DNA of 59,212 nucleotides, taken from a virus. Each line of letters opens with the position of its first letter. Position 1 is the first letter of the stretch. Below the pieces are notes generated by a model. The model was given only the letters and a program-made list of their open reading frames with translations. It had not been told where the DNA came from and searched no databases. Location of the stretch: positions 1 through 59,212 of IMG/VR virus record IMGVR_UViG_3300020391_000001. The stretch is one strand, 5' to 3'. A program made the translations under genes and the position numbers. Positions 54,972-59,212 of this stretch are shown here, piece by piece.

Positions 54972-55547
54972 ATGATTCGTGGAGACAGCACAGAATACGA
55001 ACTCCTTAATAAATGGTGTGGAACCCTTCAATTTTTCGAAGAACCTAAATCTGTTACAACTTGTGAAATAGGAGTCAGAGAGGGACTAGGCTCAAAGGTT
55101 ATCATGATGGGTATAAGAGATAGAATTGGTAAAATACCTTATGAACACATTGGCATAGATCCATATAACGATTTAAAATATCAACATTACGATAATAGAG
55201 AACCAGAAACAGCAGATTATACAGATGACATGAGGTTACAAATGTTAAAAGATTTAGCTCATGAAAAAAATTTTAATTTTTATCATTTTACAGATCTACA
55301 GTTTATGAATTTATTTAATGCTACAGATAAAATTTTTGATTTAGTTCATTTTGATGGACCACATATGACAAGAGATGTTTTAAGAGAGTCTTTATGGTTT
55401 GCTGATAAAACTAGAAAAGGCACTAGATTTGTTTTTGATGATAGTCAATTTTTTGATATGGAAGTCGTAGCAAAAGCTTTAAGTTATTGGAATTTTCAAG
55501 TTTTTGAATCAGGTAAAAATAAAGTTTGCTTACAAAGAGAGGTGTAG
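54972..55547 (+). CDS. Class I SAM methyltransferase (Methyltransf_24-like)
   Basis: 191 residues starting at the base after the carbamoyltransferase stop. TTCEIGVREGLGS is the SAM-binding motif I (Glu32-x-Gly34), HIGIDPYND supplies the acidic residue of motif II, and FDLVHFDGPHMTRD matches the DGxH motif of small-molecule and sugar O-methyltransferases. It is likely to act with the carbamoyltransferase on one product, for example a sugar or a modified base. Confidence 0.7.
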   Translation: MIRGDSTEYELLNKWCGTLQFFEEPKSVTTCEIGVREGLGSKVIMMGIRDRIGKIPYEHIGIDPYNDLKYQHYDNREPETADYTDDMRLQMLKDLAHEKNFNFYHFTDLQFMNLFNATDKIFDLVHFDGPHMTRDVLRESLWFADKTRKGTRFVFDDSQFFDMEVVAKALSYWNFQVFESGKNKVCLQREV

Positions 55548-55765
55548 TGGATATTGATACAATATCATTAGTACAAAAAAAAATTAAAATTAATCTTCAA
55601 CGTCTAAAGGACAACGCTATATATGGTGTTGACACCATGGAGAAACTACAATATGTTAGGGGTCAAATCAGGTCTCTTGAAGACCTGCAACAGGATCTTA
55701 AAGACCTGCTGACAACAACGGAGTATGAAGATGAACAAGTCCACGGAGACACCGAAACGGACTGA
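55547..55765 (+). CDS. Small helical hypothetical protein
   Basis: 72 residues from a GTG at 55547 that overlaps the previous stop, with AGAGAGG upstream. DTISLVQKKIKINLQRLKDNAIYGVDTMEKLQYVRGQIRSLEDLQQDLKDLL is a helical, coiled-coil-like protein with an acidic end. It overlaps the GroES gene by 41 bases. This layout just before the co-chaperonin and scaffold suggests a head-assembly role. Confidence 0.55.
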   Translation: MDIDTISLVQKKIKINLQRLKDNAIYGVDTMEKLQYVRGQIRSLEDLQQDLKDLLTTTEYEDEQVHGDTETD

Positions 55766-56177
55766 AGCACTTCTGGATGCTTATAAAGCTAAAGAAGAAA
55801 TAGAAACAGTCCTAGATCCTAATGCGATCGATAAATCAACATTAGATAAATTACCAACACCAACTGGTTATAGAATTTTGGTACTGCCCTTTGCAGGACC
55901 TAAAAAAACTAAAGGTGGAATTCTTTTATCTGATACAACACAAGAGACCATACAAATGACAACAGTATGTGGCCTTGTGCTTAAAATGGGAGATCTTTGT
56001 TATCATGATAAAGATAAATTTCCAAAAGGACCATGGTGCAAACTAAATGATTGGATAATTTTTAGTAGGTACGCAGGTTCAAGATTCAAAATTGATGGAG
56101 GAGAAGTAAGAGTATTAAATGACGATGAAGTCATTTCTACAATTATAGATCCAAATGACATTTTGCACCATTACTAA
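55725..56177 (+). CDS. GroES-like co-chaperonin
   Basis: 150 residues. The last ~100 residues follow the GroES fold: TPTGYRILVLPFAGPKKTKGGILLSDTTQETIQMTTVCGLVLKMGD, with a mobile-loop region (TKGGILLSDTTQE), then GPWCKLNDWIIFSRYAGSRFKIDGGEVRVLNDDEVISTI. An N-terminal extension of ~40 residues is added. No GroEL is encoded, so it should pair with host GroEL, as T4 gp31 does, to fold the capsid protein encoded four genes downstream. Confidence 0.82.
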   Translation: MKMNKSTETPKRTEALLDAYKAKEEIETVLDPNAIDKSTLDKLPTPTGYRILVLPFAGPKKTKGGILLSDTTQETIQMTTVCGLVLKMGDLCYHDKDKFPKGPWCKLNDWIIFSRYAGSRFKIDGGEVRVLNDDEVISTIIDPNDILHHY

Positions 56178-56187
56178 GGAGGATTAA

Positions 56188-57189
56188 ATGGCTGAAGAAA
56201 ATAAAAGTCCAGAAGTTGAAATTGATACGGATGGCGTTAATGAAGAAACGATTAGTGTAGATGCACCCGAGGTATCTAATGAAGCGTTTGAAAAAAAACA
56301 AGAAGTAGATTTAGGCTACGTAGATGTAAGCTCTGGTGGCAAAAGTGCTAAAGAGTTATTACAAGAAACAAAAACAGAAGATGAAGAACCTAAGCCTGAA
56401 CCAAAATTTGAACAAAAAGAAGAAACAGAAGAAGATCCAGGTTTAGCTGAATATTCTGAAAAAGTTCAAAAAAGAATAAAAAAACTTACCTTTCAAGCAA
56501 AAGAAGCTGAACGTAGAGAAAAAGCAGCTGTAGAATATGCTAAAGGTTTGAAAAATAAGTATGAGAGTGCAGAAAAGAAATTTGAAGAGACTGACACTAA
56601 TTACTTAAATGAATATAAAGCTAGAATAGATTCAGAAAGAGAAAAAGCAAAATCTGAATTAAAAGCAGCTTTAGATGCACAAGATACAGATCAAATTTTA
56701 GAAGCACAAGATAAGCTTACAAAATTAGCTGTAGAAAACGAAAAAGTTTCTATGACTCTTGCAGATAAAGAGTCTAAGAAAAAAGAAGTTGAATCACAAC
56801 CTGCTCAACAAGCAGTAGAGACTCCTCAACCACCAATAAGTTCAAAAGCTCAGGAATGGGCTACTGATAATGAATGGTTCGGAAGTGACAGAGTCCTTAC
56901 GTCTGCTGCTATGGGAATACATGAAGATCTCTTAGGGGAGGGAATTGACGCGGAGAGTGATGAATACTATAATCAAATCAACAAACGTATGAAGGAGTAT
57001 TTCCCTCAGAAATTTGCCACTTCTACTGAAGAAAAAACTAAAGCTACACCCGTCCAAAACGTAGCTTCTGTAAGTAGAAGATCAGGTGGACGCAAGTCTG
57101 TGAAACTCACCAAATCGCAGGTAGTTATCGCTAAGAAATTAGGGGTGCCACTAGAGGAATACGCAAAATACGTGAAGGAAGGAGCCTAA
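56188..57189 (+). CDS. Capsid scaffolding protein
   Basis: 333 residues, AAGGAGG upstream. Acidic disordered N terminus, then a long charged coiled coil (~90-200: VQKRIKKLTFQAKEAERREKAAVEYAKGLKNKYE...), a Gln/Pro linker and a basic C terminus (RRSGGRKSVKLTKSQVVIAKKLGVPLEEYAKYVKEGA), the usual capsid-binding end. It lies two genes before the capsid. No protease is visible, so it is probably released intact. Confidence 0.8.
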   Translation: MAEENKSPEVEIDTDGVNEETISVDAPEVSNEAFEKKQEVDLGYVDVSSGGKSAKELLQETKTEDEEPKPEPKFEQKEETEEDPGLAEYSEKVQKRIKKLTFQAKEAERREKAAVEYAKGLKNKYESAEKKFEETDTNYLNEYKARIDSEREKAKSELKAALDAQDTDQILEAQDKLTKLAVENEKVSMTLADKESKKKEVESQPAQQAVETPQPPISSKAQEWATDNEWFGSDRVLTSAAMGIHEDLLGEGIDAESDEYYNQINKRMKEYFPQKFATSTEEKTKATPVQNVASVSRRSGGRKSVKLTKSQVVIAKKLGVPLEEYAKYVKEGA

Positions 57190-57190
57190 T

Positions 57191-57658
57191 ATGAATAAAG
57201 TTAAAACTTCACGCGAGTCTGAATCTAGAACTAAACTTTCTAGAAAGAAAGATTGGACTCCACCATCCAGTTTGGATGCGCCAGCTGCACCGATGGGTTA
57301 TGCCCACAGGTGGATAAGAACTTCTACGAATGGTTTTGAAGATCCAGGTAATGTTTCTAAAAAACTTAGAGAAGGTTGGGAATTTTTGAAAGCTGAAACA
57401 CTTTTAAGTGAAATAGGTGAACATGATTACCCTGTTATCCATGAAGGAAAACATGCTGGTCTAATCGGAATTGGTGGCCTTGTGTTGGCAAGGATACCGG
57501 AGGAGATATTGAAAAGTCGTGCTGAGTATTTTAGAAAAATTACTCAAGATAGAACAGACGCGATAGATCGGGATCTTATGAAGGAGCAACACCCGGACAT
57601 GCCTATCAATATTGATAGACAGTCTAGAGTTACCTTTGGTGGTAGTCGTAAAAAATAA
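57191..57658 (+). CDS. Conserved hypothetical head-region protein
   Basis: 155 residues. TPPSSLDAPAAPMGYAHRWIRTSTNGFEDPGNVSKKLREGWEFLKAE, IGGLVLARIPEEILKSRAEYFRKITQDR and INIDRQSRVTFGGSRKK match a family found between scaffold and capsid in marine podoviruses. Basic and mixed in fold. Probably a minor head component or assembly factor. Confidence 0.6.
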   Translation: MNKVKTSRESESRTKLSRKKDWTPPSSLDAPAAPMGYAHRWIRTSTNGFEDPGNVSKKLREGWEFLKAETLLSEIGEHDYPVIHEGKHAGLIGIGGLVLARIPEEILKSRAEYFRKITQDRTDAIDRDLMKEQHPDMPINIDRQSRVTFGGSRKK

Positions 57659-57717
57659 TTTTTTTGCATTACCTACCCGATGTAGCTTGGATTAATAAAC
57701 TATAAGGAGAAACAACA

Positions 57718-58293
57718 ATGGCTAATGTCGAAGAAAAGTTTGGTCTAAGACCATACAGAAAACTAGACGGTACACCTTTAGCTGGAGCTCAAAACAGATA
57801 TACGATTGCATCAGGATATGCAGACGCGATATTCCAAGGAGAAATGGTTGAACCATTAACTTCTGGAAATATCCAAAGACATGGTCCTAATACATCGGAC
57901 GCTGTTATTGGGGTCTTTAACGGATGTTTCTACACAGATCCAACTACTCAAAAGCCAACTTACAGTAACTATTATCCTGGTGGCATTGCTGCTAGCGATA
58001 TTACTGCATTCGTTATTGACGATCCAGATGCAGTATTTTTAGTTGATGCTGACGCGGCTTTCACTAGAGCAGATTTGTTTAAGAACTATTCTGTTACAAA
58101 CACTACTGGTGTTACACAAACAGGAATATCTAAACAGCAATTAGATGTAAGTGTATCAGGAACAGCAACTACTTTCGCTATTCAAGCGATTGATATTTGT
58201 CAAGATCCAGATAACTCTGACACGTCTGTTGCTAATGCAAATATTCTTGTTAGAATCAACAATCACTTCTTTAGAAGTGGTACAGGCTTGTAG
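57718..58293 (+). CDS. Probable head decoration / capsid-associated protein
   Basis: 191 residues with AAGGAG upstream. FGLRPYRKLDGTPLAGAQNRYTIASGYADAIFQGEMVEPL is typical of the beta-barrel protein just before the capsid gene in these phages, and the rest is beta-rich with Asp and Thr (FVIDDPDAVFLVDADAAF). It is likely a capsid decoration or stabilising protein made in large amounts. The 59 bases before it contain a T-run and no clear promoter. Confidence 0.6.
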   Translation: MANVEEKFGLRPYRKLDGTPLAGAQNRYTIASGYADAIFQGEMVEPLTSGNIQRHGPNTSDAVIGVFNGCFYTDPTTQKPTYSNYYPGGIAASDITAFVIDDPDAVFLVDADAAFTRADLFKNYSVTNTTGVTQTGISKQQLDVSVSGTATTFAIQAIDICQDPDNSDTSVANANILVRINNHFFRSGTGL

Positions 58294-58310
58294 GATAAAG
58301 GAGAATAACT

Positions 58311-59212
58311 ATGGCAATATCACGATCACAACTAGTTAAAGAACTAGAGCCAGGTTTGAATGCTTTATTCGGCCTGGAATATAGTCGTTATGAAAATCAG
58401 CATGCTGAAATTTTTGCGACTGAAACATCTGACAGAGCTTTTGAAGAAGAAGTAATGTTAAGCGGTTTCGCTTCTGCACCAACTAAACAAGAAGGTGCTG
58501 GAGTAGTGTTCGATCAAGCAGGTGAAACTTTCACAGCTAGATACAACCACGAAACAATAGCTTTAGCATTTGCTATTACTGAAGAAGCAATCGAAGACAA
58601 CCTATACGATAGACTTGCGGGCAGATACACAAGAGCTCTTGCAAGATCTATGGCAAATACGAAGCAAGTTAAAGCTGCTAATGTATTGAACAATGCGCAA
58701 GTATCTACTGTAACAGGTGGTGACGGAGTTTCATTAATTAATGCCTCCCACCCACTAGCTACTGGTGGTACTTTCTCAAATGTTCTTACAGTTGCTGCAG
58801 ATCTTAACGAAACTTCACTCGAGCAGTCATTAATTGACATTGCTGGATTTGTCGATGAAAGAGGCTTGAAAATAGCTTCTACTGGAAGAAAAATGATTAT
58901 TCCAAAAGAACTACAGTTCACTGCGGAAAGAATCATGAAATCTCCAATGAGACCGGCAACTGCAGACAATGACATTAATGCGATCAATAACATGGGAATG
59001 GTTCCTGAAGGTTACAGAGTTAATAACTTTTTAACTGACACAGACTCATTCTTCTTGTTAACTGATATACCAAACGGATTAAAAATGTTTGTTAGATCAC
59101 CGATCAAAACTGCTATGGAAGGTGACTTCGATACAGGTAACATGAGATTTAAAGCTAGAGAAAGATACTCTTTTGGATTCTCTGATCCAAGATGTATTTT
59201 TGGTAACGGAAA
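58311..59212 (+). CDS. Major capsid protein (Mu gpT-like), continues at base 1
   Basis: 300 residues plus two bases here, completed at 1-93 to give 305. KELEPGLNALFGLEYSRYENQHAEIF opens the protein, NHETIALAFAITEEAIEDNLYDRLAGRYTRALARSMANTKQVKAANVLN is the long spine helix, GGDGVSLINASHPLATGG and RGLKIASTGRKMIIPKELQFTAERIMKSPMRP follow, and RYSFGFSDPRCIFGNG ends it. This is an HK97-fold capsid subunit of the Mu gpT-like family. AAAGGAG supports the start. Its terminator is at 115. Confidence 0.88.
   Translation, partial: MAISRSQLVKELEPGLNALFGLEYSRYENQHAEIFATETSDRAFEEEVMLSGFASAPTKQEGAGVVFDQAGETFTARYNHETIALAFAITEEAIEDNLYDRLAGRYTRALARSMANTKQVKAANVLNNAQVSTVTGGDGVSLINASHPLATGGTFSNVLTVAADLNETSLEQSLIDIAGFVDERGLKIASTGRKMIIPKELQFTAERIMKSPMRPATADNDINAINNMGMVPEGYRVNNFLTDTDSFFLLTDIPNGLKMFVRSPIKTAMEGDFDTGNMRFKARERYSFGFSDPRCIFGNG
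59136..59212. repeat. Terminal direct repeat (right copy)
   Basis: Exact copy of bases 1-77, in frame within the major capsid gene. Removing one copy joins the two parts of that gene without a shift or stop. Confidence 0.95.

Noticed and set aside
1-59212. CRISPR array, insertion sequence, integrase, RNA polymerase, DnaB or thymidylate synthase
   Set aside because: No evenly spaced identical repeats with unique spacers, no transposase or recombinase signature, and no RNA polymerase or ring-helicase motifs were seen in any substantial frame.

Overview
The window is essentially one complete, AT-rich genome of a tailed, podovirus-like marine bacteriophage, assembled as a circle. The first 77 bases are repeated exactly as the last 77, and the major capsid gene runs off the right end and finishes at 1-93. 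The unique length is therefore about 59,135 bp and the window edges are arbitrary. Podovirus architecture is inferred from a long portal, a P22 gp4-like connector, a nozzle-like protein and very large internal virion proteins, with no tape measure, sheath or major tail tube gene. The low GC, the wealth of 2OG-Fe(II) oxygenases, the carbamoyltransferase, the cupredoxin-type tail domain and the many small families familiar from pelagic phages suggest a marine, probably alphaproteobacterial (SAR11/SAR116-like) host. The host assignment is inference. I see no integrase, RNA polymerase, DnaB, ligase or thymidylate synthase, so transcription must use the host polymerase.

Layout. 44.2-59.2 kb and 0-27 kb form the late, virion-building arc on the + strand: large terminase, Lys/Gly-rich virion proteins, a polyvalent-like protein, portal, a LAGLIDADG endonuclease, a holin candidate, carbamoyltransferase and methyltransferase cargo, GroES, scaffold and capsid. 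Crossing the junction come decoration proteins, a lysis group with an M15 endolysin, connector and tail proteins, a repetitive tail protein with a copper-type domain, a Gly-rich fibre, nozzle, two glycosyltransferases and three large internal proteins. 26.7-36.7 kb is the DNA-metabolism arc: PD-(D/E)XK nuclease, cytosine-methyltransferase-like protein, SNF2 helicase on the - strand, possible ssDNA-binding protein, AEP primase, UvrD-like helicase and family A DNA polymerase with Leu at the 762-equivalent site. 36.7-44.2 kb is an accessory and control region. It holds a short - strand operon, many small genes, an iteron-like control region (40.2-40.6 kb), the small terminase, a VRR-NUC nuclease and a GC-rich hairpin-repeat island (about 41.95-42.8 kb) between the two terminase genes.

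How it works together. The phage replicates with its own polymerase, primase and helicases, packages with TerS/TerL (the repeat island or the iteron region are candidate pac or ori sites), folds its capsid with host GroEL plus its own GroES, and carries a set of modification enzymes whose substrates are unknown. A recurring regulatory feature is a sigma-70-like promoter placed directly against an ATG that has no Shine-Dalgarno, at cargo genes and at the nozzle gene. This suggests leaderless mRNAs amid otherwise Shine-Dalgarno-led, tightly overlapping operons. All functional calls rest on recognising motifs by eye; no database search was run.
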